A DNA stretch of 64,000 nucleotides from Micrococcus terreus. GTDB lineage: Bacteria; Actinomycetota; Actinomycetes; Actinomycetales; Micrococcaceae. Below the pieces are notes generated by a model. It ran no database searches. It was not told the DNA's origin and saw only the letters and a program-made list of their open reading frames with translations. The stretch spans positions 121,540 to 185,539 of the forward strand of contig NZ_FPCG01000006.1 of NCBI RefSeq assembly GCF_900116905.1. The letters are read 5' to 3'. Every line of letters starts with the position of its first letter. The first letter of the stretch is position 1. Shown in pieces: positions 19,174 through 29,702 of this stretch. Both the position numbers and the translations under genes were made by a program.

Positions 19174-20082
19174 ATGACCATCCTGATCGACCCCGCCCGG
19201 TGGCCGGCCCATGGGACGGTGTTCTCCCACCTCGTCTCGGATGCCTCCCTGGAGGAGCTGCATGTCTTCGCCCAGGAGGCCGGGATCTCACCGCGGGCGT
19301 TCGACCGGGATCACTACGACGTGCCGCTGCATCGCTACGCGGACCTGGTGGCCCGGGGCGCCGTGGCGGTGTCCGGCGCTGAACTGGTGCGTCGGTTGGT
19401 CGCCTCCGGACTGCGCATCCCGGCCGCTCGACGCCCGGGCAAGCTCGACAAGGTGCTCAGGCGGCGCTTCGACCGCCTGCTGCCCGGGCACCATGACCTG
19501 AACCGTGGCCCGGTGTTCCAGGACCTGATGGACCGCTGGTCCGAACCGCACCGTCACTACCATGATCCCCACCACCTGTTGGCCGTGCTGAACGCGATCG
19601 ACCTGCTCGAGCGTCAGGGGGAGGACGCCGGCCGCTGGCCACGGGCCCAGCGTCTGGCGGCCTGGTTCCATGACGCCGTGTACCTCGGCGACCCAGACCG
19701 CCCGGCGGGTCAGGACGAGGAGGACTCGGCCGTGCTGGCCGAGACCGTGCTGGACCGGATGGGTCTGCCCACGGCAGAGATCGAGGAGACCGCACGCCTG
19801 GTCCGGCTCACCGTCTCCCATGATCCCGAGGACGGTGACACTGCCGGTCGGCTCTTCAGCGACGCCGATCTGGAGGTGCTCGGCCGCGCCCCCGCCGAGT
19901 ACGAGCGGTACCTGACCGCGGTCCGGCAGGACTACGCCCACGTCCCGGATGAGCGGTTCGCCACGGGACGCCGAGCGGTGGTGGAGCAGCTGCTGGCCCT
20001 GGACCCCATCTACCGCACGGGCACCGCACGGGCACGCTGGGAGGACCAGGCCCGGGCGAACCTGACGGCCGAACTGGCCTGA
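19174..20082 (+). CDS. DUF4031 domain fused to an HD-type metal-dependent hydrolase
   Basis: A 302-residue two-domain protein. Residues 1-85 are DUF4031: TILIDPARWPAHG, HLVSD, then DRDHYDVPLHRYADLVARGA are its typical landmarks. Residues about 100-300 resemble predicted HD-superfamily proteins, with HRHYHDPHHL (127-134), FHDAVY containing H166-D167, and LTVSHDP further on as potential metal ligands. The reaction is not known; HD proteins often act on phosphorylated nucleotides. Separate DUF4031 proteins are more usual, so the fusion hints that the two domains work together. Confidence 0.8.
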   Translation: MTILIDPARWPAHGTVFSHLVSDASLEELHVFAQEAGISPRAFDRDHYDVPLHRYADLVARGAVAVSGAELVRRLVASGLRIPAARRPGKLDKVLRRRFDRLLPGHHDLNRGPVFQDLMDRWSEPHRHYHDPHHLLAVLNAIDLLERQGEDAGRWPRAQRLAAWFHDAVYLGDPDRPAGQDEEDSAVLAETVLDRMGLPTAEIEETARLVRLTVSHDPEDGDTAGRLFSDADLEVLGRAPAEYERYLTAVRQDYAHVPDERFATGRRAVVEQLLALDPIYRTGTARARWEDQARANLTAELA

Positions 20083-20118
20083 ACCTGACTCACCCTGGCA
20101 TCCGGTGCCGCAGACGCC

Positions 20119-20164
20119 GGAAGGCCCGGCCTGTCCGTCTCGAGACGGACAGGCCGGGCCTTCC
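20119..20164. terminator. 46-base perfect palindrome, bidirectional terminator
   Basis: Positions 20119-20141 are exactly complementary to 20142-20164, a 23-pair stem that can fold with only a minimal loop. It lies between the convergent DUF4031-HD and groEL genes and should stop both transcripts. Confidence 0.85.
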
Positions 20165-20221
20165 TGGTGATGGTGAGGGGCCGTCGTCGGGGATCTCTCT
20201 CCCTGAGGCGACCCGAGCGGA

Positions 20222-21943
<1,722 letters not shown>

Positions 21944-22015
21944 TCACCGCAGTCAGGTCCCTCCTCCGCCCGTCCAGCCGTGCACGCGAGGGCATGCCTG
22001 GCAGTCAGGGCGGTG

Positions 22016-22059
22016 GAGTGCTAACCCCAGTTTTAGCACTCGCCCCCACTGAGTGCAAA
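22016..22059 (-). promoter_or_regulatory. Composite CIRCE operator overlapping the groEL promoter
   Basis: On the plus strand TTAGCACTC (22033-22041), a nine-base spacer and GAGTGCAAA (22051-22059) form a near-consensus CIRCE, the HrcA-binding site. Eight bases before it a third perfect half-site, GAGTGCTAA (22016-22024), creates a second inverted pair with the shared TTAGCACTC. On the groEL strand the -35 TTGCAC (22053-22058) and -10 TAAAAC (22030-22035) are 17 bases apart and lie within the operator, so bound HrcA would cover the promoter. Confidence 0.85.
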
Positions 22060-22096
22060 CACTTCGTGCGAGTTCCCCGCTTCTCCTGCGGCAGGT

Positions 22097-23026
22097 TCAG
22101 CGCTGGGTGGAATCAGGGTCCCGGCCGGTCCGCCCGGTGAAGTCCTGCATGGACCGGTAGACGCCCATCCCCCGGCCCACCACGGAGTCGAACACCCGCT
22201 GGGGCAGCACGCCCTTGAGCAGGGCCGAGGAGCGGACGCTCGAGGGCAGCATCAGGATCGGCCGAGGGTCGGCCAGCTCGTCCCAGATCCGCTCCACCAC
22301 GTAGTCCGGCTCCATGATCGGGGTCAGCATCGGCCCACGCGCGCCCTCGAACATCCCGGTGCTGATGTAGGACGGGCAGACAGTCAGGACCCGCACCTGG
22401 TGGTGCCCGGCCTGCTCCAGTTCCAGCCGCAGCGAGTCCGACCACCCCACGGCAGCCCATTTGGACGCCGCATACACGCTCATCCGCGGCACCGGCAGCA
22501 GTCCGGACGCTGAGGCGACGTTCACGATCCGCGCCGGGGTCCGGCGCTTGATCATCGACGGCAGGAACGCCAGGGTCAGCAGCATCGGCGCCTGCGTGTT
22601 CACCGCCAGTGTGGACGTGACCGCCGCCTCGGTGTGGTCCCAGAAGTACTCACCGGTCACGATCCCGGCGTTGTTGATCAGCAGATCCGGCACCCCGGTC
22701 TGAGCACTGACCTCACCGGCGGCCGCGGCCAGGGCGCGCGCGTCGGACAGATCCACGACGTCGGCCCGGAAAGCCACGGAGGGGTGGGCGGCCTCCAGCT
22801 CGGCTCGGACCCGACCCAGCCTGTCTTCGGAACGATCCCAGAGGATGACCGTCCCGGCCCCGTCCTGGGCTGCGCGGCGAGCGTGGAGCAGACCCATGCC
22901 GGAGGCGGCGCCGGTGACCAGGACCGTGGTCCCCTGCACCTGGAAGTCCGGCCACGGGGACCGGTCCCGCGAGAACTGGGCTCTGGTCCGCGCGGCCAGA
23001 TCGCGGAGGGGGCGGCGTGAGCTCAT
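22097..23026 (-). CDS. Short-chain dehydrogenase/reductase
   Basis: A 309-residue classical-type SDR. The nucleotide motif TGAASGMG is at 38-45, NNAG at 118-121, and the catalytic set is S172, Y185 and K189 (YAASK). The acidic residue after beta-2 (W-D63) suggests an NAD(H) preference. The extra 60-residue C-terminal tail (LMLPSSVRSSALLKGVLPQRVFDSVVGRGMGVYRSM) fits membrane-associated SDRs acting on lipophilic substrates. Substrate unknown. It lies upstream of the groEL promoter on the same strand and downstream of the LytR_C gene. Confidence 0.9.
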   Translation of the reverse strand: MSSRRPLRDLAARTRAQFSRDRSPWPDFQVQGTTVLVTGAASGMGLLHARRAAQDGAGTVILWDRSEDRLGRVRAELEAAHPSVAFRADVVDLSDARALAAAAGEVSAQTGVPDLLINNAGIVTGEYFWDHTEAAVTSTLAVNTQAPMLLTLAFLPSMIKRRTPARIVNVASASGLLPVPRMSVYAASKWAAVGWSDSLRLELEQAGHHQVRVLTVCPSYISTGMFEGARGPMLTPIMEPDYVVERIWDELADPRPILMLPSSVRSSALLKGVLPQRVFDSVVGRGMGVYRSMQDFTGRTGRDPDSTQR

Positions 23027-23030
23027 CGGA

Positions 23031-23591
23031 TCAGGGGGTCCCGGTCAGGACGACCACGACACCGGGGACTCGGCCGTCATAGACGGTGGGCAGCTCCAGC
23101 TGGGCGGCCACCGCTTCGGCGGTGTCCTCACCGGCCGAGTAGTACACAGCGGACTGGGGCACCGCGAAGCCCTGCCAGGCGCCGACTCCACCCACGGTGA
23201 ACCCGGCCGAGCGCAGCTGCCCGCCCGTGGCCTCGGCGGTCCCGCCGGTGTCCGCCACGGCATAGACCTCCACGGTCGAGGCACCGGCCGGAGCGGTGGG
23301 CGTGGCCGACGTCGAAGCGGTGGAGCTCGCCTCGGCGGGGGGCGTGGCGGACTGCTGCGAGGCGGACGAAGCGCTCTCCGCGGTGGCGCCGGAGGTGGCC
23401 GGTGCGGAACTGAGCAGCCCGGGGAGGATGAAGAAGCAGAACGCGCCCACGGCCAGGGCGAAGGCCGCAGTCACCGCGATCCATCGCAGACCGGTGGTCT
23501 CCACGGGCGGATCGAAATGCGCCCGGTGCCCGCCCTTGCGGTCGGTGTACTCCGGGACGTCGTCGAACCGGTCGCGGGGATACTCAGTCAT
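23031..23591 (-). CDS. LytR C-terminal domain membrane-anchored protein
   Basis: A 186-residue protein with a cytosolic N-terminus of about 35 residues, one membrane helix (36-58), a Ser/Ala/Thr-rich linker (60-103) and a C-terminal LytR_C domain (about 104-184: VEVYAVADTGGTAEATGGQLRSAGF...VVVVLTG). Proteins with this domain but no LCP catalytic domain are common in actinobacteria and probably act at the cell wall. It ends four bases before the SDR start and follows the DUF3263 gene on the same strand. Confidence 0.85.
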   Translation of the reverse strand: MTEYPRDRFDDVPEYTDRKGGHRAHFDPPVETTGLRWIAVTAAFALAVGAFCFFILPGLLSSAPATSGATAESASSASQQSATPPAEASSTASTSATPTAPAGASTVEVYAVADTGGTAEATGGQLRSAGFTVGGVGAWQGFAVPQSAVYYSAGEDTAEAVAAQLELPTVYDGRVPGVVVVLTGTP

Positions 23592-23671
23592 GGACAGCCC
23601 TCACCACATCACGAGGCGGCACCCTCCCAGGGTGGCCGCCGGTCACTGTGCGCCTGAGAGCGGGATCGGCC

Positions 23672-23974
23672 TCAGGCCTGCTGCCGACGCGCGCTGCGTG
23701 CGCGGTGGCGTGTGGTCCGTAGTCTACGCAACCGCTTGACCAGCATGGGCCGGTAGGCCAGCGCCTCCTGGCGGTCCAGCAGTCCACTGAGCACCTGGTA
23801 GTACGTGGTGGCCGAGAGCGAGAACTGATCGCGGATGGCCTGGTCCTTGGCCCCGCCGTACTTCCACCACTGATCCTCGAAGTCCAGGATCTTCCGCTCG
23901 CGCTCGGTCAGCTCGGGCAGGATGTGCTCCACCGAGACAGCGGCCTGCTCGTCGGCTGAGGATGCAGCGGACAT
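23672..23974 (-). CDS. DUF3263 family protein
   Basis: A 100-residue protein starting at MSAASSADEQ (ATG 23972-23974). The core LTERERKILDFEDQWWKYGGAKDQAIRDQFSLSATTYYQVLSGLLD (about 24-69) is the DUF3263 signature and looks like a sigma-region-4-style helix-turn-helix; a basic tail (RLRRLRTTRHRARSARRQQA) follows. It is probably a DNA-binding regulator and in actinobacteria commonly sits upstream of a LytR_C gene, as here. The longer upstream frame overlaps the divergent methyltransferase promoter and is not used. Confidence 0.88.
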   Translation of the reverse strand: MSAASSADEQAAVSVEHILPELTERERKILDFEDQWWKYGGAKDQAIRDQFSLSATTYYQVLSGLLDRQEALAYRPMLVKRLRRLRTTRHRARSARRQQA

Positions 23975-24119
23975 CGGGACTCCTTCGGCGGGGCGGGGTG
24001 AACGGACACGGTGCGGACTGCGCTCCAGCCTGCAGTCTACCGACCGAATGACAACCGTGTCATTCGTCGCTCGCCCCTCCAGGGCAGGGAGTGACGGCAC
24101 TGCCCCTAGGATCGAGCCC

Positions 24120-24878
24120 ATGGCAGTCAACGAGTTCGATCACCCGTTCATCGCCGCGACCTATGACCAGGTGGAGGGGTCCCGGGAGGACCTGGACCAG
24201 TACGTCGGGATCGCCCGGGCGCTCGGCGCCCGCTCGGTCCTGGACATCGGGGCCGGCACCGGGACGTTCGCGGTGCGGATGGCCGCTCAGGGCCTGTCCG
24301 TGACGGCCGTGGAACCGGCAGGAGAGATGCTCGAGGTCGCTCAGGACAAGCCCCACGCCGAGAAGGTCCACTGGGTGCACGGCACGGCAGCGGATCTGTC
24401 AGAGCACGCCGCCCAGACTCATCTGCCCGCCGACCTGGCCGTGATGACCGCCAACGTGGCCCAGGTGTTCCTGACCGACGAGGACTGGCTGGGCACCCTG
24501 CGCGCTGTCCACGAGAACCTGACCCCGGGTGGGCACCTGGTGTTCGAGACCCGCATCCCGGAGCGCCGCGCATGGGAGGACTGGGCCCGCCAGGCCGAGT
24601 CCACGTGGGAGGCGCCCGGGGTGGGCACCGTGCGGGAGGTATTCGAGGTCACCGAGGTGGACCTGCCGCGGGTCACCTTCAGATCGGACAGCCACCTGCC
24701 GGACGGCACCGTGGTCCCCTCCACCTCCACCCTGATCTTCCGTCCGTTGGAGCAGATCCAGCAGACCCTGGCTGAGGCCGGGTTCGAGTTCCTCGAGGCG
24801 CGGGACGCCCCAGACCGTCCGGGGCGGGAATGGGTCGTGATCGCCCGGCGCCTGGCCTCCCCCGGAACGGAGGGCTGA
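24120..24878 (+). CDS. Class I SAM-dependent methyltransferase
   Basis: A 252-residue Rossmann-fold methyltransferase with motif I VLDIGAGTGTFAVRM (about 40-54), motif II acidic VEPAGEMLEVA and later PGGHLVFETR. Substrate cannot be predicted. ATG 24120 is chosen to start at MAVNEFDHPFIAATYD. The stop is three bases before the ung ATG, so the genes are co-transcribed. Confidence 0.88.
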   Translation: MAVNEFDHPFIAATYDQVEGSREDLDQYVGIARALGARSVLDIGAGTGTFAVRMAAQGLSVTAVEPAGEMLEVAQDKPHAEKVHWVHGTAADLSEHAAQTHLPADLAVMTANVAQVFLTDEDWLGTLRAVHENLTPGGHLVFETRIPERRAWEDWARQAESTWEAPGVGTVREVFEVTEVDLPRVTFRSDSHLPDGTVVPSTSTLIFRPLEQIQQTLAEAGFEFLEARDAPDRPGREWVVIARRLASPGTEG

Positions 24879-24881
24879 GCC

Positions 24882-25565
24882 ATGGAGCTGATCAGCCCGC
24901 TGGATCCCGGATGGGACGCGGCCCTGGCCGCGCAGACCGAGGCCCTGGACGTCGTCGGGAAGGACCTGGTGCGCCGCCGCGCGGCCGGGGAGCACATCCT
25001 GCCGGCTCCCGAGCATGTCCTGCGCTCCTTCCGCCAGCCCTTCGACCAGGTCAAGGTCCTGGTGCTGGGACAGGACCCTTACCCCACCCCGGGGCATCCG
25101 ATCGGCCTGAGCTTCGCCGTGGACCGTGATGTGCGGCCGCTGCCGCGGTCGTTGGTGAACATCTACCAGGAGCTCTCCACTGACCTGGGCATCCCGCCGG
25201 CCTCGCACGGAGACCTCACCGCGTGGACGGAACAGGGCGTGCTGATGCTGAACCGCGTGCTCACCGTGCGGGCGGGGGCCGCAGCCAGCCACCGCGGGAT
25301 CGGGTGGGAGCAGATCACCCAGACGGCGGTGGAGGCGTTGGCCGCGCGGGGCACCCCGCTGGTGGCGATCCTGTGGGGCAACGACGCCCGGAAGATGGCT
25401 CCGGTGCTGCGGCAGGGCGGTGCCACCGCGATCATCGAGTCGCCCCACCCCTCCCCGCTCTCGGCGCATCGGGGGTTCTTCGGGTCCCGTCCGTTCAGCC
25501 GCACCAATGAGCTGCTGGAGCAGCTGGGCGCCGACCCCGTGGACTGGCGGGTGGAACGGGACTGA
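24882..25565 (+). CDS. ung: Uracil-DNA glycosylase (family 1)
   Basis: A 227-residue UDG that removes uracil from DNA and starts base-excision repair. Catalytic D65 lies in GQDPYP, LMLN (N124) contacts uracil, and H189 with the minor-groove loop [14 protein letters not shown] completes the site. Length and motifs are those of standard Ung. It follows the methyltransferase by three bases. Confidence 0.97.
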   Translation: MELISPLDPGWDAALAAQTEALDVVGKDLVRRRAAGEHILPAPEHVLRSFRQPFDQVKVLVLGQDPYPTPGHPIGLSFAVDRDVRPLPRSLVNIYQELSTDLGIPPASHGDLTAWTEQGVLMLNRVLTVRAGAAASHRGIGWEQITQTAVEALAARGTPLVAILWGNDARKMAPVLRQGGATAIIESPHPSPLSAHRGFFGSRPFSRTNELLEQLGADPVDWRVERD

Positions 25566-25596
25566 AGTCCGGTTCGGCCCCCACCGGAGGGACCGG

Positions 25597-27360
25597 TCAG
25601 CGCCGGCCGATCTGCCGACGTTCGTTGGCCCGGTAGGAGCGGGTGAAGGGCCGAGCCAGGGTGTCTCCCAGGACCACGCCCGCGGCGATCGCCATGATCA
25701 CCATGGAGGCGTTGAACATGCCGACCGCACCCTCCACCACAGCCCCGGAGTCCATGGCGATCTCGTACATGGAGCGGAAGATCATCAGTCCCGGCAGCAG
25801 GAACAGGATGCCCGGCACGGCCAGCACCAGCTGGGGTGCGCCCATGCGCAGCGCCACGTACCGCCCCAGGGCGCCGATCACCACGGCGGCGATCGCCGGG
25901 GTCACCCGCGGGCTGACACCCAGTGCGCCCACACCCACGTAGACCATGTACCCGCACACGGACACCAGCGCCGTGGGCAGCAGCAGGCGCCATTCGGACT
26001 GCTCCACCACGGCGTCGAACAGAGCGGCCAGGAAGACCAGGATCGCCATCATCAGCAGCGGGTAGTTGGCGCTGGACTCCTCGGCCAGGTCGATGCTGCG
26101 CACACCGAGCAGTTCGGCCACCGCCACGGCCGCCACGATCCCGGAGATGATCGCCACATAGCTCAGGAACGCCGAGACGAAGCGGCCGGCCGCCGTGACC
26201 GGGAAGCCGTTGATGGCGTCCTGCACCGCGGAGACGAACCGGGCGGAGGGCAGCAGCATCATCAGGCCACCGGCCACCACCATGGAGGGGGCCAGCGGCA
26301 CGTGCAGGGCGTACAGGACGAGGGCCACCACGGTGGCCATGAACCCACCGGCCATGGTGGAGAAGAACTCCGGCACGCGGGCTCGGCCCATCAGATCCAC
26401 CACGGCCATCACCAGCAGGGTGGACAGCAGCGCGACGCTGGCTCCCACGGGTCCGCCGCCGATGTACAGCACGAAGGTGCCGGCGAACAGGCCGGCGGCC
26501 AAGGTGGCCATCCAGCGTGGGAAGGGCTTGGGCCGGTGGCGGATCTCGGCCAGGCGGTCCATCGCCTCGCCCCGGCCCACCTTGCCGGTGGCGATGTCCG
26601 AGACCAGACGGTGCAGCAGAGCCAGCCCGGCATAGTTCTGGGTCCAGGAGCGCACCACGCGCTGGACCGAGTAGGGCACCTGCCCCTCGGGCGCATAGTT
26701 CAGGTTCATCGACTGGTTGGTGATGTCGATCTCGGTCTCGCGGATGCCGAAGGCCTGGGCCACCACGATGATCGAGGTCTCCACCTCCAAGGCACCGGCC
26801 CCGAACCGAAACATGGTCTCCCCCAGCCGCAGCGCGAAGTCCAGGGTGCGGCGGGCGTCCTCATCGGCCTCGCGGTGGGCCTGCAGGTACGGGTTGTTGT
26901 ACGGGCTGCCGGCGATCCGGTTCACCCAGGGCATCGACTGCGTGGGCAGCGGCTCGGAGTGCATGATCTTCCGGATCGCGGTGCGGCCCGGGAAGCGCAT
27001 CCGATCCCGGCGTCGAGCCGCCGGCACTGCAGGCTGGGTCTGGGTGTCCGTCTCCGAGGGCGCCAGCACGGACAGCGGCACCGGCTCGGAGGCCGGAGGC
27101 TCGGTCAGCGGGGTGTCCTGCATGGGCTCAGGGGCGTCGAGATCGGCGGCAGAGCGGATGACGGCGCTCTCCTCGGAGGTCCCGACGACGGCGGGAGACG
27201 GATGCTCCTCGCTCACCGGGCCGGTGGCCGGGGCGGATTCACCGGCCTCCTCGGCCTCCACTTGGGCAGCGGGCCGGATGATCGGGATCATCGACAGGTC
27301 TGTGGAGGGCTCAGTGGGGTGCCGCATCCCGGGGACCTCGCCGAACTCCTCGTCCGCCAT
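25597..27360 (-). CDS. Threonine/serine exporter, ThrE type
   Basis: A 587-residue membrane protein. ATG 27358-27360 (MADEEFGEV) is chosen because the longer frame would run through tRNA-Val. The first 150 residues are acidic and disordered. A soluble ThrE N-domain follows (FALRLGETMFRFGAGALEVETSIIVVAQAFG, about 190-230), then about ten membrane helices (300-560), with DUF1212 and DUF3815-type halves fused. ThrE exports threonine and serine by proton antiport in Corynebacterium; specificity here is inferred. It is convergent with ung. Confidence 0.88.
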   Translation of the reverse strand: MADEEFGEVPGMRHPTEPSTDLSMIPIIRPAAQVEAEEAGESAPATGPVSEEHPSPAVVGTSEESAVIRSAADLDAPEPMQDTPLTEPPASEPVPLSVLAPSETDTQTQPAVPAARRRDRMRFPGRTAIRKIMHSEPLPTQSMPWVNRIAGSPYNNPYLQAHREADEDARRTLDFALRLGETMFRFGAGALEVETSIIVVAQAFGIRETEIDITNQSMNLNYAPEGQVPYSVQRVVRSWTQNYAGLALLHRLVSDIATGKVGRGEAMDRLAEIRHRPKPFPRWMATLAAGLFAGTFVLYIGGGPVGASVALLSTLLVMAVVDLMGRARVPEFFSTMAGGFMATVVALVLYALHVPLAPSMVVAGGLMMLLPSARFVSAVQDAINGFPVTAAGRFVSAFLSYVAIISGIVAAVAVAELLGVRSIDLAEESSANYPLLMMAILVFLAALFDAVVEQSEWRLLLPTALVSVCGYMVYVGVGALGVSPRVTPAIAAVVIGALGRYVALRMGAPQLVLAVPGILFLLPGLMIFRSMYEIAMDSGAVVEGAVGMFNASMVIMAIAAGVVLGDTLARPFTRSYRANERRQIGRR

Positions 27361-27437
27361 GCCCGCCTCCCGAATCGAACCGCACCAGGGGCGGTGCCGT
27401 GGTGATGTGTGCCGCTGGTGAATGTCCCGTAGACGAC

Positions 27438-27463
27438 TGAAGGACCCCGGTGGGGGCCCTTCA
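27438..27463 (-). terminator. Hairpin downstream of tRNA-Val
   Basis: An inverted repeat TGAAGG(A)CCCC / GGGGGCCCTTCA with a three-base loop lies just past the 3' end of tRNA-Val in its reading direction, a likely terminator. Confidence 0.55.
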
Positions 27464-27469
27464 GGATGG

Positions 27470-27543
27470 TGGATCTTACTGGACTCGAACCAGCGACCTC
27501 TCGCGTGTGAAGCGAACGCTCTAACCAACTGAGCTAAAGATCC
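27470..27543 (-). tRNA. tRNA-Val (anticodon CAC)
   Basis: On the complement the acceptor GGATCTT (27537-27543) pairs with AAGATCC (27471-27477). The anticodon loop TTCACAC gives CAC, reading GTG. The T arm GCTGG-TTCGAGT-CCAGT is intact, and CCA is encoded (27467-27469). Confidence 0.97.
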
Positions 27544-27635
27544 GTGACGGTCAACGGCGGCGCACACCAGGTGCGTCTCGACCCTGACGACTAGAAGAGC
27601 GTAGCAGATCAGCGGCGCTTCCGAGAAACCCTAGG

Positions 27636-28343
27636 ATGACCGCCATGACCACCCCTGCCTCCCGCCACCCGGCCGTCCGGATGGGACTGTCCGTGGCGGT
27701 CGCCACCGGCCTCTACGGGATCTCCTTCGGTGCCCTGTCCGTGGCGGCAGGCTTCGACGTGCTCCAGACCATGGCTTTGAGCGTGCTGATGTTCACGGGC
27801 GGCTCACAGTTCGCCTTCATCGGAGTCGTCGCCGGAGGCGGTGGCGGCGGGGCGGCCACCGGGGCGGCCTCGCTGCTGGGGGTGCGCAACGCGGTGTACG
27901 GCATGCAGATGAACGCCATGCTCCGCCCCGGACCGCTGCTCAGGCCCTGGGCCGCGCAGGTGACGATCGATGAGTCTGCGGCCACCGCCGCCAGCCAGGC
28001 TGAGCCGTACGGGCGTCGCCTGGGGTTCTGGACCGCCGGGCTGGGTGTCTGGGTGCTGTGGTCGGCCTTGACGCTGGTGGGCGCACTGGCCGGCAATGCC
28101 TTGGGCGATCCGACCGCGTGGGGCCTGGACGGCGCTGCCACCGCCGCCATGCTCGGGCTGCTGTGGCCACGCCTGCGCAGCGGGGACGCCTGGGCGCTGG
28201 CGGTGACGGCCGCCCTGGTCACGCTGGTGGCCCTGCCGCTGCTGCCCTCGGGCATCCCGATCCTGGTGGCCGCCCTGGTGGCCGGGCTCTGGGGCTGGTT
28301 CCGTCCGGCGGCGGCCACCGATGCTGAGGCAGGCGCCGCATGA
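27636..28343 (+). CDS. azlC: AzlC-family branched-chain amino acid exporter subunit
   Basis: A 235-residue integral membrane protein with about five to seven hydrophobic segments. GISFGALSVAAGFDVLQTMALSVLMFTGGSQFAFIGV (about 24-62) and NAVYGMQM are the conserved AzlC landmarks. With AzlD it exports branched-chain amino acids or analogues. The gene overlaps azlD by four bases. The start may be ATG 27636 or 27645. Confidence 0.92.
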   Translation: MTAMTTPASRHPAVRMGLSVAVATGLYGISFGALSVAAGFDVLQTMALSVLMFTGGSQFAFIGVVAGGGGGGAATGAASLLGVRNAVYGMQMNAMLRPGPLLRPWAAQVTIDESAATAASQAEPYGRRLGFWTAGLGVWVLWSALTLVGALAGNALGDPTAWGLDGAATAAMLGLLWPRLRSGDAWALAVTAALVTLVALPLLPSGIPILVAALVAGLWGWFRPAAATDAEAGAA

Positions 28344-28651
28344 GCTGGTGGTCCTGGATCCTGCTGGCCAGCGCCATCGCCTTCATGACCAAGCTGGTGG
28401 GCTATCTGCTGCCGATCCGGTGGCTCGAGGACGAGCGGCTGCTTCGCACGGCCAATGCCGTCACCATCGGACTGCTGGCCGCCCTGGTGGTGATGAATGC
28501 GGCAGGATCCGGAGCAGGGTTGGCCCTGGACTCCCGCCTGGGTGCACTGGTGGCTGCCGCTGTCGCCCTGCTGCTGCGGGCACCGTTCCTGGTGGTGGTG
28601 CTTGTGGGGGCCGCTGCCGCGGCAGGCCTGCGGCTGCTGGGGTTCCCCTGA
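28340..28651 (+). CDS. azlD: AzlD-family branched-chain amino acid transport subunit
   Basis: A 103-residue protein with about three to four membrane helices, the small partner of AzlC. KLVGYLLP (about 17-24) and the VTIGLLAALVVMNA helix match AzlD. It starts inside the azlC stop (ATGA overlap) and is followed by a strong bidirectional terminator. Confidence 0.9.
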   Translation: MSWWSWILLASAIAFMTKLVGYLLPIRWLEDERLLRTANAVTIGLLAALVVMNAAGSGAGLALDSRLGALVAAAVALLLRAPFLVVVLVGAAAAAGLRLLGFP

Positions 28652-28678
28652 CCTGCGGCCTGTCCGGGTCCGGGCACG

Positions 28679-28714
28679 CCACGGGCGGGCACCCTGGAAG
28701 GTGCCCGCCCGTGG
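28679..28714. terminator. Bidirectional terminator between azlD and the ADH gene
   Basis: A perfect 15-pair stem (28679-28693 with 28700-28714) around loop CTGGAA, between convergent genes. Confidence 0.88.
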
Positions 28715-28754
28715 TGACGACTCAGCAGGGAGTCGCCGTCAGGTCAGCAGACGC

Positions 28755-29702
28755 TCACTCGTAGGAGGCGACCAGTCGGCCGACGACTTCACCGTTCTTG
28801 AGCTTCTCGATCCCGTCGGCGATCTCGTCGAAGCCGATCGTGGTGATGGTCGGGTTCAGCTTGCCCGTGGCCATGTACTCGTAGATCCCGGCCACATCCT
28901 CCTTGGACCCGCCGTTGGAGCCCTTGAGGTTGCACTGGTTCAGGATCAGCGACTTGGTGTTGATGGTGGACTCGAGCTTGCCCATGCCCACCAGCACCAC
29001 GGTGCCGTCGCGGCGGATGACGTCCACGGCCTGCGCCGTGGTGGTGCCGAAGCCGGCGAAGTCCACGATCACGTCGAAGGTGACGTCCTCGAACTCGGCG
29101 ATGGAGGCCTTGACGCCCTGGGCACCGATCTCCTCAGCCAGCGGCCAGACCTTCTCGTTCACCTCGGCAACGTAGACGTCGGCACCGGCGAGCACGGCCA
29201 CCCGGGCACCGATCTGGCCCAGTCCGCCCAGGCCGATGATGCCCACGGTGTCTCCGGCCTTCACACCGCCCTGGGTAATGACAGCGGCGTGGGAGGTCAT
29301 GCCGGCGTCCGTGGCGGCCGCGCCCTGGACGAAGTCGACGTTCTCCGGCAGCGGGACCAGTGCCTGGGCGTCGACCACCATCTTCGGGGCGAACCCGCCA
29401 TCGAAGGAGTAGCCGGGAGCGCCAGCCGGCGTGGTGGGGCACACGCCCACACGGTCGCCGACCGAGAACTCGGTCACGCCCTCGCCGAGCTCGGCGACGA
29501 CGCCGGCGTTCTCATGGCCGATGGTGATGGGGGTCTTGGCCAGCATGGAGAGCCAGCCCTCGTCCTCCAGCAGGCCCACATCCGAGTGGCACAGGCCTGC
29601 GGCCTTCATCTCCAGCAGGACCTGTCCCGGCCCGGGGGTGGGCTCCTCGACCTCGGTCAGGACGAGGGGCTCGTGGGTGTTCGTGAACTGCCATGCCTTC
29701 AT
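28755..29702 (-). CDS. Zinc-dependent medium-chain alcohol dehydrogenase lacking the structural zinc loop
   Basis: A 315-residue MDR enzyme. The catalytic zinc site has C38 in GLCHSD and H62-E63 in GHENAG; the third ligand position carries Asp in TDAGMTS. The coenzyme domain has GLGGLGQIGARVA. The usual lobe with four structural-zinc cysteines after the GDRV motif is replaced by a short VGVCPTTPAGAPGYSFDGG stretch with only C88, which explains the length below the normal 340. It probably oxidises or reduces an alcohol/aldehyde with NAD(P); the substrate is unknown. Confidence 0.88.
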   Translation of the reverse strand: MKAWQFTNTHEPLVLTEVEEPTPGPGQVLLEMKAAGLCHSDVGLLEDEGWLSMLAKTPITIGHENAGVVAELGEGVTEFSVGDRVGVCPTTPAGAPGYSFDGGFAPKMVVDAQALVPLPENVDFVQGAAATDAGMTSHAAVITQGGVKAGDTVGIIGLGGLGQIGARVAVLAGADVYVAEVNEKVWPLAEEIGAQGVKASIAEFEDVTFDVIVDFAGFGTTTAQAVDVIRRDGTVVLVGMGKLESTINTKSLILNQCNLKGSNGGSKEDVAGIYEYMATGKLNPTITTIGFDEIADGIEKLKNGEVVGRLVASYE

